Part shown: one piece after another, positions 55,742-64,000 of the stretch
How positions within the stretch are numbered: position 1 is the first letter of the stretch
Layout of the letters: each line of letters begins with the position of its first letter
Source: Paenibacillus sp. 481
GTDB lineage: Bacteria > Bacillota > Bacilli > Paenibacillales > Paenibacillaceae
DNA: 64,000 nucleotides
NCBI RefSeq assembly: GCF_021223605.1
Contig: NZ_CP075175.1
Location: forward strand, 806,001-870,000
Direction: 5' to 3'
Notes under the pieces: generated by a model
The model's database searches: none
What the model was told of the DNA's origin: nothing
Seen by the model: only the letters and a program-made list of their open reading frames with translations
Program-made: the position numbers and the translations under genes

Positions 55742-57988
55742 TTAGCATGTACGTTTGAACTGCTTAATTGCCATTTTTAGCTGTACAAGATCGCTATCAG
55801 ACAACTCGGCTGTACCATACTTTGCCTCTTCAAATAACCGTACAATAATCTCAGCAGTCGATTTCCTTAATAGGATATTCTCGCTCCAGCGGTGTGCAGC
55901 TTCTCGAACCGTCTCATAGGGTTCCTTCTTCAACCCACGCATGCGGCAATAACTTAGCCACAACTCCGTTTCCAGCACGATTCGCTCACGTACAGACAAG
56001 TTCCGCCGAAGCAATCGTACCCCACGAATGGAAAAACCGATAGAACTCCACCGCCATAGCAGCATGCCCATACAAGCTGTAACCACAATCAGAACAATAA
56101 CTTGAGCAACACGCTTTATCCAAGTAGGAAGACTTGTTTCTTGCTCTGGCTTGTTCAACTCTTGATCGCTGTCCTGCTTAGGCTTGTCTTCCTCAGGTGT
56201 ATGCAGCGGTTGCTTCTTTTCTTCCTCCTGCTGTTGTAGCGCAGTCATCGTAAATCCAGGTGTTGGCTCAAACGCGACCCAGCCATAATCACCAAGATAC
56301 ACCTCTACCCATGAATGCGCATCTGCATTAGTTACACGAAAAGTACCACCCGCATGCTCATCTTGCGAACCTGTCATTCGCTCCAATATTCCATCTCTTG
56401 TACCTGGGGCATAGCCTTTTACCCAGCGAGTAGGAACACCTATAGAGCGGAGCATAACAGCCATTGACGTCGAAAAATAGTCACAATAGCCTTCTTTACT
56501 ATCGAACAAAAAGCTATCTACGAAATCGCGACTTGTCGCAAGATTGTTGGTCGGAGTAGTCGTATACTGAAAATGCGTGCGCAAATACGTTTCAATTTTT
56601 TTGGCTCGATCATAATCGTTGGTTTCACCAGCGGTCAATTCATGAGCCAATTCCGAAACCCGCTTAGGTAGTTCAGGAGGTAACTGCACATACAAGCCCT
56701 TGTCAGCTTGCAGCGCTTCAGCTTGGTTATGTTTGGAGGCCTCTCTCAGTTCCTCTTCTGTTGCTATTGGCACTTGAGAAAAAAGGGTGTAGCTCTCTGG
56801 ATACAACGGTATTTCGGAAGCCATCAGGCTCATTTCGCCGTCCCGCTCGTTCCACAGCCATTTATTCGTCGGTACCCCTTTAATTTCGTGAACAGACTGG
56901 ATCGCTGACATCCCGAACAATATGTTATGAGATGGAGCTTTCTCCATTTGAAACGTTTGTTTAATTACTTTCGTTGGCACTTGTGAAGAAGGGCCATGCA
57001 AATGATCAAGAACTTGACCCTTTTGAAAAAGATTGTTACTTCCCGCTCCTCCATCAATCCAACCGAGGCCTGTATAGACGTCTTTCGTTTCACCTCGCCA
57101 GTACCCACGTGCATCGCTTGAAACGGTCATTATTGGTGTATAATCCAACTGAAAAGCGCCGCCAAGCTGTCCATCGTTCTCACCGTATCCTGATAAGGAA
57201 GGAATAACTAACCCCTCGTCTCCTTCCATCTCGCTCGGATTTGAACCATCCATGTTCGATTCAGTTTGTGTCGTTTGTTCGGCCTTTTCAGTCCAAGCTG
57301 TATATGGATCAGTCAAAATCGGCTTGAAAGTCGGAACGCTTATCCCTAACGATATAATGAGAGAAATAAGGAACAGCGCGCTAAGTCCCATTTGGAGCGG
57401 ATAACGAACGGAGCGGCTCCTCACGTGCGGAAACTGCTGTGTCATTGTCCGTACGTGTACCGCAATCAAGGCAATAAGCGTCGTACCGACTAACCATGCC
57501 ACTTGCTCCCACAACATAACATTCGTAAAAGAGTCCAAGATGCCGAACACTGTAATTTGGAGCAATAAAAAGGCAACGAGACGCCCGCTCCCCTGTATGA
57601 GCAAAAACAACACTTCACAGCACAACCAAAGCCCAAGCAAGAACCAGACGTAAGGATGATAGGCCGTTATTTTAGAAATAAAAGCGGATTGCCAACTAGA
57701 GGTATAGAAGAACATAGGCCATAACTCATATGCTTTTAGCTCTACATACGTTAGCCACCCCATTAAAGGTACGCCAACCACTACTCTTCCAAGCAGCTGA
57801 GACGGGACAGGGAACAACATGGAACCGCACCACAACGCGCCTAGCACGGAGCGCGACATCTGGATCGTTTCTTCGTACCAGTAAGGTTCGAACAACGTGA
57901 TCCATTGCCAAAGCATCACATACAGGCATGTCCAAATGATTCGCAAATCCCAATTCGTGTGGAATAATAGGCGCAGCTTGCTACTCAT
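55742..57988 (-). CDS. Transglutaminase-like membrane protein (TgpA family)
   Basis: A 748-residue protein with about six N-terminal membrane helices to near residue 220, an extracytoplasmic transglutaminase-like domain and a C-terminal helix (VAQVIVLIVVTACMGMLLW) followed by a cytoplasmic DUF4129-like tail. The catalytic triad is visible: Cys in SKEGYCDYFSTSMAVML, His in NADAHSWVEVYL, and the acidic position in WVAFEPTPGF. It is the last of three genes with a MoxR ATPase and a DUF58 protein, a common trio of unknown exact function, possibly for envelope-protein maturation. Its start overlaps the DUF58 stop by four bases. Confidence 0.92.
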   Translation of the reverse strand: MSSKLRLLFHTNWDLRIIWTCLYVMLWQWITLFEPYWYEETIQMSRSVLGALWCGSMLFPVPSQLLGRVVVGVPLMGWLTYVELKAYELWPMFFYTSSWQSAFISKITAYHPYVWFLLGLWLCCEVLFLLIQGSGRLVAFLLLQITVFGILDSFTNVMLWEQVAWLVGTTLIALIAVHVRTMTQQFPHVRSRSVRYPLQMGLSALFLISLIISLGISVPTFKPILTDPYTAWTEKAEQTTQTESNMDGSNPSEMEGDEGLVIPSLSGYGENDGQLGGAFQLDYTPIMTVSSDARGYWRGETKDVYTGLGWIDGGAGSNNLFQKGQVLDHLHGPSSQVPTKVIKQTFQMEKAPSHNILFGMSAIQSVHEIKGVPTNKWLWNERDGEMSLMASEIPLYPESYTLFSQVPIATEEELREASKHNQAEALQADKGLYVQLPPELPKRVSELAHELTAGETNDYDRAKKIETYLRTHFQYTTTPTNNLATSRDFVDSFLFDSKEGYCDYFSTSMAVMLRSIGVPTRWVKGYAPGTRDGILERMTGSQDEHAGGTFRVTNADAHSWVEVYLGDYGWVAFEPTPGFTMTALQQQEEEKKQPLHTPEEDKPKQDSDQELNKPEQETSLPTWIKRVAQVIVLIVVTACMGMLLWRWSSIGFSIRGVRLLRRNLSVRERIVLETELWLSYCRMRGLKKEPYETVREAAHRWSENILLRKSTAEIIVRLFEEAKYGTAELSDSDLVQLKMAIKQFKRTC

Positions 57989-59262
57989 CTTCGCCCACCC
58001 CCGAGCAATAAAGGCAAGTGGCGAAGCTCCTTGAGCGGAATGTAGCCATAACGATATTTCATTATTTCTGCTTGAAATGCGGCGGAATGCTCACTGTGAA
58101 CACCGTGGTCACCGTCAATATGAATATAGCTACCGACGCAGCTATAACGTGCCAGTTTCTGCAAAGCGTGTGTATTCGTATAGGAAGTGCTGCCGCTTAT
58201 CCACGCTACGACCGTACCTTGCTGCCGTTCGATGATGTGATAGAGTTGATTGAGCCATAAGGGCTCATTAGCCACCGCCCCGCTATACGTGACCGGATCA
58301 GACTGTACGGACGCAAACCAATGTTTATACGCAGTAGACTCTGTACGGATAGAAACGTTATCCCAAACTGTAAGCTCTTGCCCACTAGCTATGATGCTTA
58401 CGGGCCGATTCAACCGCACTGCAAATTGGACAATCGACGCTACAGCGGACACAGCTAGCTCAAATGCCTCTTCGCTGCGATAAGCCGTTGCCGTGCGGTC
58501 TAGCACGATCATGATCGGTGTGGACGCCTCTTGTTCAAATTGCTTTGACTTTAGCTCGCCAGTCTTTGCCGTAGCATTCCAATGAATGCGTGATAGGCGG
58601 TCACCGGGAATGTATGCACGTGTCCCACTTATTTGCGTAGATTCGCTTGCATTTCGATAATGGATTCGGTTGATGCGACTACCACCATGACCGCTATTAG
58701 TCACATTCCATGATCGGATCGGGACGGTCACGGGCTGCACATAAAAGGGTTGACCCAGTGCACACTTACCCTGCGCCTCAAACAGTCCGAACAAATCGCG
58801 TGACGTGCATGTAGTCGTTCCGAATTCGTAGTAGCCTCGTTGCAATGGGGGCAGCACGTATTGCATTTTCGCTATCCGTGTTTCATCTAGCACAACTACA
58901 CTATGCTGCTGGTGCACTATTTTATCGAATCGCCGCAGCTCATCACGTACGATCAAATAAGGCAGTGGCAGCCAGCCTGGAACGTGCAATCGAACGTCGA
59001 CTGCAAGACTTGACTGCGCAAGTATCCGACCTTTTGCGCGTCCACCTATTATTCGATTTCCTTGTACACGACGAATCCCACCATAATAGACTGCAAGCCA
59101 ATAAATGCCTAATAAAGAGGACATCGCGAGCAGCATAACTGAAGTTTTTCCACCTTGAAACAAAAAGTAAAACAGACAACCTACATAAATGACCAACGCT
59201 ATAATAAGCTTCTTTTGCGAAGACAATTGGGGTGTGCGACATAACAAATCGAACCCTTTCAT
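57985..59262 (-). CDS. DUF58 domain-containing protein
   Basis: A 425-residue protein with two N-terminal hydrophobic helices (LIIALVIYVGCLFYFLF, VMLLAMSSLLGIYWLAVYY), a beta-rich middle, and the DUF58 core (GTRAYIPGDRLSRIHWNATAKTGELKSKQFEQE). This is followed by a vWA-like fold (TPIMIVLDRTATAY) with DxTxS-like residues. It begins one base after the MoxR stop and overlaps the transglutaminase gene, so the three are one operon. Confidence 0.92.
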   Translation of the reverse strand: MKGFDLLCRTPQLSSQKKLIIALVIYVGCLFYFLFQGGKTSVMLLAMSSLLGIYWLAVYYGGIRRVQGNRIIGGRAKGRILAQSSLAVDVRLHVPGWLPLPYLIVRDELRRFDKIVHQQHSVVVLDETRIAKMQYVLPPLQRGYYEFGTTTCTSRDLFGLFEAQGKCALGQPFYVQPVTVPIRSWNVTNSGHGGSRINRIHYRNASESTQISGTRAYIPGDRLSRIHWNATAKTGELKSKQFEQEASTPIMIVLDRTATAYRSEEAFELAVSAVASIVQFAVRLNRPVSIIASGQELTVWDNVSIRTESTAYKHWFASVQSDPVTYSGAVANEPLWLNQLYHIIERQQGTVVAWISGSTSYTNTHALQKLARYSCVGSYIHIDGDHGVHSEHSAAFQAEIMKYRYGYIPLKELRHLPLLLGGGRR

Positions 59263-59263
59263 G

Positions 59264-60223
59264 CTATACCCCCAAGCGTACAGGCACTTTCACGCGTTCA
59301 ATGGATTGCATGACAACTTGTGTCGCCGATACACCCTCCATCTTCATTTCCATCGCTAACGCCAGCCTGTGCGCGAGCACATAAGGAGCCAACTCCTTCA
59401 CATCATCCGGTGTTACATAGTTTCGTCCTTGCAGCCAAGCACGGGCCTTTGCAGCCTGCATAAGCGCAACAGATGCGCGTGGGCTTGCGCCAAGGATAAC
59501 GTGCGGATGCGTGCGGGTTGCACGCACGATGTCAACGATATAGCCGCCGATCGCTTCGTCCATATGGACAGCTTTCACTTCCGCCTGCATGTCCTTAATC
59601 GTTGTAATATTGGCAACAGCCTGCACGCGGTCAGAAGGCTGGCCTTCGACATGGCGTGCTAGCATCAAACGCTCTAATTGCTCGTCGGGGTATCCTAGAT
59701 GTATTTTGAGCATGAAGCGGTCAAGTTGTGCTTCTGGGAGAGGAAAGGTGCCCTCGAATTCGATCGGATTTTGGGTTGCGAACAGAACAAATGGGGACGG
59801 GAGATCGAACGTCTCTCCGTCAACGGTTATATGATGTTCTTCCATGGCTTCCAATAGTGCGGATTGCGTCTTCGTCGTGGCCCGATTAATTTCGTCAACG
59901 AGTAGGATGTTGGTCATTACCGGCCCAGATCGATACACAAACTGCTGTTCTTTGGGATGAAACACAAACATGCCTGTAATATCTGTGGGCAAAATATCTG
60001 GGTTGCATTGGACTCTGCGAAAAAGTCCGTTCATTGTGCGGGCGAGTGATTTTACGAGTTGAGTCTTGCCTGTTCCAGGCACATCTTCGATGAGGACGTG
60101 ACCCCCTGCCAGCAATGCAGTAAGCAGCAGGTCAATTTCTTTCGTTTTTCCGAGGATGCATTGATCCAAGGCCGATTTCATTTGCTTCATGACTCCAAGT
60201 AATTCAGAAGATGTGGATGGCAT
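59264..60223 (-). CDS. MoxR family AAA+ ATPase
   Basis: A 319-residue AAA+ protein. Walker A is EDVPGTGKTQLV, Walker B ILLVDEINRA, sensor 1 FVLFATQNPIEFEGTFPLPEAQLDRF, and the C-terminal lid has DDVKELAPYVLAHRL. MoxR ATPases act as chaperones that activate partners carrying vWA domains, here probably the DUF58 protein. AGGAGG lies before the ATG. It is the first gene of the MoxR-DUF58-transglutaminase operon, 270 bp from spoVAE. Confidence 0.95.
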   Translation of the reverse strand: MPSTSSELLGVMKQMKSALDQCILGKTKEIDLLLTALLAGGHVLIEDVPGTGKTQLVKSLARTMNGLFRRVQCNPDILPTDITGMFVFHPKEQQFVYRSGPVMTNILLVDEINRATTKTQSALLEAMEEHHITVDGETFDLPSPFVLFATQNPIEFEGTFPLPEAQLDRFMLKIHLGYPDEQLERLMLARHVEGQPSDRVQAVANITTIKDMQAEVKAVHMDEAIGGYIVDIVRATRTHPHVILGASPRASVALMQAAKARAWLQGRNYVTPDDVKELAPYVLAHRLALAMEMKMEGVSATQVVMQSIERVKVPVRLGV

Positions 60224-60342
60224 TTCAACGACCTCCTAGGACATAGATGTGCAAAATGAGTGGCAAAATATGCGCTTACATTTTCTCATTTTACACCATT
60301 ACAGGTAGGAGGTACACGCGTGATTCATTTTACATTAAAAGT

Positions 60343-60434
60343 AAAAAACCAAGACTCCCTCCGCGTGGCTTGGATGAAGTCTTGGTCGAAGTCTTGGTCG
60401 AAGTCTTGGTCGAATTCTTTGTTGAAGTCTCGGT
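60343..60434 (-). terminator. Terminator after spoVAE with a tandemly repeated left arm
   Basis: On the minus strand AGTCTTGGT of the right arm (complement of 60348-60356) is followed by TTTTTT. Three identical left-arm copies, ACCAAGACT, lie at 60378-60386, 60390-60398 and 60402-60410, in a 12-bp tandem array with two degenerate copies more (to 60434). Any of the three could pair with the single right arm. Confidence 0.75.
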
Positions 60435-60495
60435 AATAGCTGGACACCTTGAGCGTGATCTACTTGTACAACCACAGCGAGCAACGAGATCGTCA

Positions 60496-60846
60496 TTACC
60501 CTTTCGGTCTAATAAACAGCGCCGCCAAAAAGGAAAATACGATCGCCGCAGAAATACCTGCGCTCGTCGTCTTAAAAATACCAGTTACGGCACCAATCCA
60601 GCCGTCAGACTGCAAATCTTTAATCGCGCCGTGCACGAGCGAGTTGCCGAAACTCGTAATCGGCACGGTAGCACCAGCGCCAGCAAAGTTGATGAGCGGC
60701 TCGTACCATCCTAAACCATCAATGATCGCACCAGCCACCACGAGAATCGTCATCGTATGCGCAGGTGTCAGCTTCGCAACGTCAAACATGAGTTGACCGA
60801 TAACGCAGATTAGACCGCCAATAACAAATGCCCAGAAAAAAATCAT
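60496..60846 (-). CDS. spoVAE: Stage V sporulation protein AE
   Basis: A 116-residue membrane protein of the SpoVA channel that moves dipicolinic acid into the forespore and out at germination. [37 protein letters not shown] and [21 protein letters not shown] are typical of SpoVAE (the EB type). It follows spoVAD with a 3-bp gap. It resembles SpoVAC in fold, as known for the family. Confidence 0.96.
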   Translation of the reverse strand: MIFFWAFVIGGLICVIGQLMFDVAKLTPAHTMTILVVAGAIIDGLGWYEPLINFAGAGATVPITSFGNSLVHGAIKDLQSDGWIGAVTGIFKTTSAGISAAIVFSFLAALFIRPKG

Positions 60847-60849
60847 CGG

Positions 60850-61860
60850 TTACCCCTCCATTTCAAGCGTGACGGCATGTGCAATACACGGAATCGTTTC
60901 TCCCTGCTGAAAGGAAAGCGGGGACAATAAAGCACCTGTTGCCGCGATAAGTACGCGTTTCAGCTCACCTTTTTTCATCTTTTTCAAAATATGCCCGTAC
61001 GTGACGACTGCGGAGCATCCGCACCCACTTCCACCAGCCTGAACAGCTTGTTTAACGAGATCAAAAATCATGAGCCCACAATCGTTATAATTCGCTTTGT
61101 CCATCGGCACGCCGGCTTTTTTAAACAAGTCGTTGGCAATACCGAATCCTACGCTGGCTAAGTCGCCAGTGACGATTAAATCGTAATCTTCTGGCTTGCG
61201 ATTGAGGTCAGCCAAATGCGTGACGATCGTATCAACCGCCGCCGGAGCCATCGCTGCCCCCATATTAAACGGGTCTTTGATGCCCAGATCGACGATTTTG
61301 CCGATCGTTGCGGCAATTACACGCGGACCTTGGCCATTCTTCGCCACGATAGCCGCGCCAGCACCTGTAACGGTAAATTGTGCCGTTGGGGGCTTCTGGG
61401 ATCCATACTCGGTCGGATAGCGAAACTGCTTCTCCGCCGTACAGTTATGGCTGCACGTCCCAGCCATTACATGTTTGGCGTTACCGGAATCTACGAGCAA
61501 CGAGGCGATGGCGAGCGACTGCATCGATGTGGAGCACGCCCCGAATACACCGATGTACGGCACGCCGAGCGCACGCGCTGCAAAGGAGTTGCTAATGATT
61601 TGGTTCATTAAGTCGCCACCGACAAAATAGTCGAGATCATCTTGCGTAATGTTGCCGTTCACCACTGCGAGCTGTGTCGCCTGCTCCAGCAGTTTGCGTT
61701 CGGCTTTTTCCCAGCTTTTTTCCTGCATATCCAAGTCATCGTGCACGAAATCAAAATCATCTGCCAGCGGCCCTTGGCCTTCATCGGGACCAACGACAGT
61801 CGCTGTGCTAATAATGACAGGCTTATTCGAGAACCGCCAAGTCTGCTTCCCTACATGCAT
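60850..61860 (-). CDS. spoVAD: Stage V sporulation protein AD
   Basis: SpoVAD is a thiolase-fold protein that binds dipicolinic acid on the outer face of the spore inner membrane. VIISTATVVGPDEGQGPLADDFD, LGVPYIGVFGACSTSMQSLAIA and GSGCGCSAVVTYG are family hallmarks. A length of 336 is normal. AGGAGG precedes ATG. It lies between spoVAC and spoVAE in a leftward operon, about 125 bp after spoVAC. Confidence 0.97.
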   Translation of the reverse strand: MHVGKQTWRFSNKPVIISTATVVGPDEGQGPLADDFDFVHDDLDMQEKSWEKAERKLLEQATQLAVVNGNITQDDLDYFVGGDLMNQIISNSFAARALGVPYIGVFGACSTSMQSLAIASLLVDSGNAKHVMAGTCSHNCTAEKQFRYPTEYGSQKPPTAQFTVTGAGAAIVAKNGQGPRVIAATIGKIVDLGIKDPFNMGAAMAPAAVDTIVTHLADLNRKPEDYDLIVTGDLASVGFGIANDLFKKAGVPMDKANYNDCGLMIFDLVKQAVQAGGSGCGCSAVVTYGHILKKMKKGELKRVLIAATGALLSPLSFQQGETIPCIAHAVTLEMEG

Positions 61861-61985
61861 GAATGCGCCTCCTACCTATGTTGTCGCTTGTCGCGCAAAT
61901 GCTGCGCTGTCATGAAGATGCGATAGGCCTAAATGTCATCGTTCATAATTCGTTCATGCTTACTTCATGCTTCTTTCATGCTGCG

Positions 61986-62618
61986 TTAATGCTTAATCGG
62001 TATGCCAAAAATTAAATAGACGATCGCGACAACAAACGCTGCCACCGTTCCGAATACGATGACCGAACCCGCCATCTTGAACATATTGCCCCCTACACCG
62101 AGTACTAATCCTTCGCTGCGATGCTCTAAAGCCGCCGAACACATCGAGTTAGCAAAACCCGTTACAGGGACAGCCGAACCTGCTCCTGCCCATTGTGCGA
62201 TTTTGTCGTACACCCCACAAGAGGTCAAAATAACGGACAACAAAACGAGGACGACCACGGTCGGGTTTCCAGCTTGTTCTTTATTCATTTTGAAGTAGGT
62301 GATAAACAGTTGTTGGATGCCTTGTCCGATCAAACAAATGGTGCCCCCAACAAGAAAAGCTCGCCAACAGTTCGTGAATACAGAACGCGGAGGCTCTTTC
62401 TTTTGTGCCAACTGTTTGTATTCTTGCTCGGACATCGTCAGCTTACCGGTCTGCCATGACGGCGTCTGCGGTTGTTGTCCGGATTGCGATTGTGAACCAG
62501 ACTTCGTTCCAGATTGCGACTGCGCTTGGGATTGCGCTTGGGATTGTAATTTTTGCTTCGACTGCTTTGTATTCGATTTATTTTTAGATTTTGAGTTAGA
62601 TTTGGCGGATGACGCCAT
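61986..62618 (-). CDS. spoVAC: Stage V sporulation protein AC with a Ser/Gln/Lys-rich N-terminal extension
   Basis: SpoVAC is the mechanosensitive-like channel component of SpoVA. The conserved core (FTNCWRAFLVGGTICLIGQGIQQLF, GAGSAVPVTGFANSMCSAALEHRSEG, IVYLIFGIPIKH) starts near residue 80. Before it is a polar low-complexity extension with repeated SQ dipeptides. The typical protein is near 150 residues, against 210 here. GGAGG before ATG 62618 sets the start. It heads spoVAC-AD-AE and is probably sigma-G-dependent, though no promoter was identified. Confidence 0.95.
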   Translation of the reverse strand: MASSAKSNSKSKNKSNTKQSKQKLQSQAQSQAQSQSGTKSGSQSQSGQQPQTPSWQTGKLTMSEQEYKQLAQKKEPPRSVFTNCWRAFLVGGTICLIGQGIQQLFITYFKMNKEQAGNPTVVVLVLLSVILTSCGVYDKIAQWAGAGSAVPVTGFANSMCSAALEHRSEGLVLGVGGNMFKMAGSVIVFGTVAAFVVAIVYLIFGIPIKH

Positions 62619-62747
62619 GTGCACACCTCCTCAGCCATAGCGATTGGCTGGACTCATTCGTTAACAGTATCTGTTGATATTGTCGGAATTATGAGAACCG
62701 TTTCTGGTGAAAGGATATGTCACATTTTTCTATCTGAACAAAGGACA

Positions 62748-62820
62748 AGCCGGTGAGAGATCAAAATGATCCCCACCGGCTCTAGCGTCAATTGCAACAT
62801 GCAATTTCGCATAATTGACG
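62748..62820 (-). terminator. Two consecutive hairpins after sigK
   Basis: AGCCGGTG/CACCGGCT (62748-62755 and 62774-62781, inner GATCA/TGATC) and CGTCAATT/AATTGACG (62786-62793 and 62813-62820). Neither has a strong T tract, so they may be terminators or mRNA 3'-end stabilisers. Confidence 0.55.
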
Positions 62821-62821
62821 T

Positions 62822-63529
62822 TTAAATATGTCCTTTATTTTTGTAAAATTCGTGATACAGCTTCATTAAGGCTCGCTTCTCTATCCGAGAGACATAGCTG
62901 CGGGAAATGCCGAGTTCACGCGCGATTTCGCGCTGTGTTCGCTCCTCCCCGCTTCCGTCCAATCCAAAACGTCCGCGAATGACCTCCTGCTCGCGTTCGT
63001 CCAATATATCTAAGTTGCGATAAATTTTACTCTTTTCAATTTTGAGCTGCACCTTATCAACGACTTCATCGCCTTCGGTCCCAAGAATATCAATTAACGT
63101 AATTTCATTCCCTTCTTTGTCCGTCCCGATTGGGTCATGAAGCGATACATCTTTGCGCGTCTTCTTCAATGATCGGAGATGCATCAAAATTTCATTCTCA
63201 ATACAACGAGCAGCAAAAGTGGCAAGCTTCGTGCCTTTGTTCGGCTGAAAGCTCTCGATCGCTTTAATTAAGCCGATCGTGCCGATGGAGATGAGGTCTT
63301 CCAGACCTTCTCCGGTGTTGTCAAACTTCTTAACGATGTGTGCCACCAGTCGGAGATTATGTTCGATGAGCGTATTGCGCGACTGGTCATTGCCCTCCGC
63401 CATAAGAAGCAGATGTTTCATTTCATCTTCTTCGGCCAATGGTTGTGGAAAAGCGTTGTTCTTCACATAAGACACTAGGAGCGACAATTGCTTGATGAAC
63501 AAGGCAATCGCCGCGAACAATCCGGTCAT
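62822..63529 (-). CDS. sigK: RNA polymerase sporulation sigma factor SigK (intact)
   Basis: Sigma-K drives late mother-cell transcription. The gene is one uninterrupted frame of 235 codons with the hydrophobic pro-sequence ([31 protein letters not shown]), region 2 ([37 protein letters not shown]) and region 4 ([41 protein letters not shown]). The pro-sequence implies activation by the SpoIVFB protease. Unlike B. subtilis 168 there is no skin element splitting the gene. GGAGG lies 9 bases before ATG 63529. Confidence 0.97.
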   Translation of the reverse strand: MTGLFAAIALFIKQLSLLVSYVKNNAFPQPLAEEDEMKHLLLMAEGNDQSRNTLIEHNLRLVAHIVKKFDNTGEGLEDLISIGTIGLIKAIESFQPNKGTKLATFAARCIENEILMHLRSLKKTRKDVSLHDPIGTDKEGNEITLIDILGTEGDEVVDKVQLKIEKSKIYRNLDILDEREQEVIRGRFGLDGSGEERTQREIARELGISRSYVSRIEKRALMKLYHEFYKNKGHI

Positions 63530-63800
63530 GCCATGCCACCTCCTGATGTATCACGACGTCCTTGCTGCGCACTGTGATACATTGTATGTGGGCATCGGCC
63601 TATTTGTGCCTGTACGGAAGTATTGATTTAAGGAGTATTTCTCTCTGTTACAACATACATGGCCCTAGATTTTTTTATGGACTTTACCACTCCCTCAATC
63701 TAGTATTCAATGGCGCAGAACGTACACTGTTTTCTCATGCTGCGCGTCGAAATCGTGCCAGCATTTATGTATGTCATCCGACCTTGTATGTAAATCATAG

Positions 63801-64000
63801 AAGCTAATAGTAACGCTATATGCCCGAAGCAAACAAAAGGAGTATCCAAGAGAGATCAATGGTTTTGTAGAGTGGAGCGCACCTGACACCGATGCATGGC
63901 AATCGTACTTTGGCTATGGAGTGCACCTTATCGCTTATCTTTTACCTCTAACGGTCACAATCGTCGTTATTCCTAGAGATAGACGCAATTTTAAACTGTA
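63801..64000 (+). other. Open frame with coding character running off the right edge, no start codon
   Basis: After a TAG at 63798 a frame stays open to the edge and reads YPREINGFVEWSAPDTDAW, then QSYFGYGVHLIAYLLPLTV and PRDRRNF. The composition looks coding, with one hydrophobic stretch, but no ATG starts it; a GTG in GYGVHL is possible. It may be the 5' part of a gene or a remnant. The rest of 63530-63800 shows no supported gene. Confidence 0.3.

Noticed and set aside
60247-60714. Rightward frame with LVEV repeats
   Set aside because: The repeats come from the 12-bp terminator array, and the rest is antisense to spoVAE.
62822-63529. skin-type interruption of sigK
   Set aside because: The frame is continuous from pro-sequence to region 4, so no excision element is present.
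63562-63807. Rightward 81-residue frame upstream of sigK
   Set aside because: No ribosome site, odd composition, no recognisable family.

Overview
The window is a low-to-moderate G+C, endospore-forming Bacillota chromosome segment, most likely Paenibacillaceae (Paenibacillus or a near relative). This rests on the sporulation genes (spoIIP, gpr, spoVAC/AD/AE, sigK), the com and yqe clusters, strong GGAGG ribosome sites with frequent GTG and TTG starts, and a CIRCE/HrcA heat-shock operon. No tRNA, rRNA, CRISPR array or intact insertion sequence was recognised.

Layout, left to right. 1-1598: a truncated site-2 protease and prmA. 1.8-9.9 kb: accessory and glycerol-phosphate genes (YfhD-like pair, glpP, a large secreted FN3 protein, a glycerophosphodiesterase, glpD with a GlpP-type leader terminator, an AIM24 protein, a coiled-coil membrane protein). 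10.2-17 kb: the heat-shock operon hrcA, a thermosome-like chaperonin, grpE, dnaK, dnaJ, read leftward behind one promoter and a perfect CIRCE. 17-22.5 kb: accessory genes (GNAT remnant, YjdM, GNAT, S8 protease, small membrane protein, hemW, alpha-carbonic anhydrase). 22.9-26.9 kb: a 24-bp tandem repeat, lepA, yqxA and spoIIP. 27.0-35.7 kb: an A+T-rich rightward island between spoIIP and gpr. 35.8-38.5 kb: gpr, rpsT and holA. 38.7-46.1 kb: an ECF sigma/anti-sigma pair, comEC, comEB, comEA and comER. 46.1-49 kb: leuS with a T-box leader. 49-55.6 kb: yqeM, cvfB, rsfS, yqeK, nadD, yhbY, aroE, yqeH, yqeG. 55.7-60.2 kb: transglutaminase, DUF58 and MoxR genes. 60.5-63.5 kb: spoVAE, spoVAD, spoVAC and sigK.

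The most interesting region is 27.0-33.5 kb. A small secreted alanine-rich peptide is followed by a hairpin, then an SdpA-like (DUF5819) protein and an SdpB-like HTTM membrane protein fused to a DCC thiol-oxidoreductase domain. After these come a serine hydrolase, an M23 peptidase, SppA, an RDD protein resembling the SppA inhibitor SppI, and a two-helix membrane protein. I read this as an SDP-type peptide toxin cluster with its own processing and immunity module. The second highlight is the Group III (archaeal-like) chaperonin between hrcA and grpE, which puts it under HrcA/CIRCE control.

Compared with the block order known from Bacillus subtilis (rpsT-gpr-spoIIP-yqxA-lepA-hemW-hrcA-grpE-dnaK-dnaJ-prmA), genes are inserted at five junctions: gpr/spoIIP, lepA/hemW, hemW/hrcA, hrcA/grpE and dnaJ/prmA. 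Start codons were moved from the longest open frame wherever a clear ribosome-binding site supported a downstream start; these choices are inferences.
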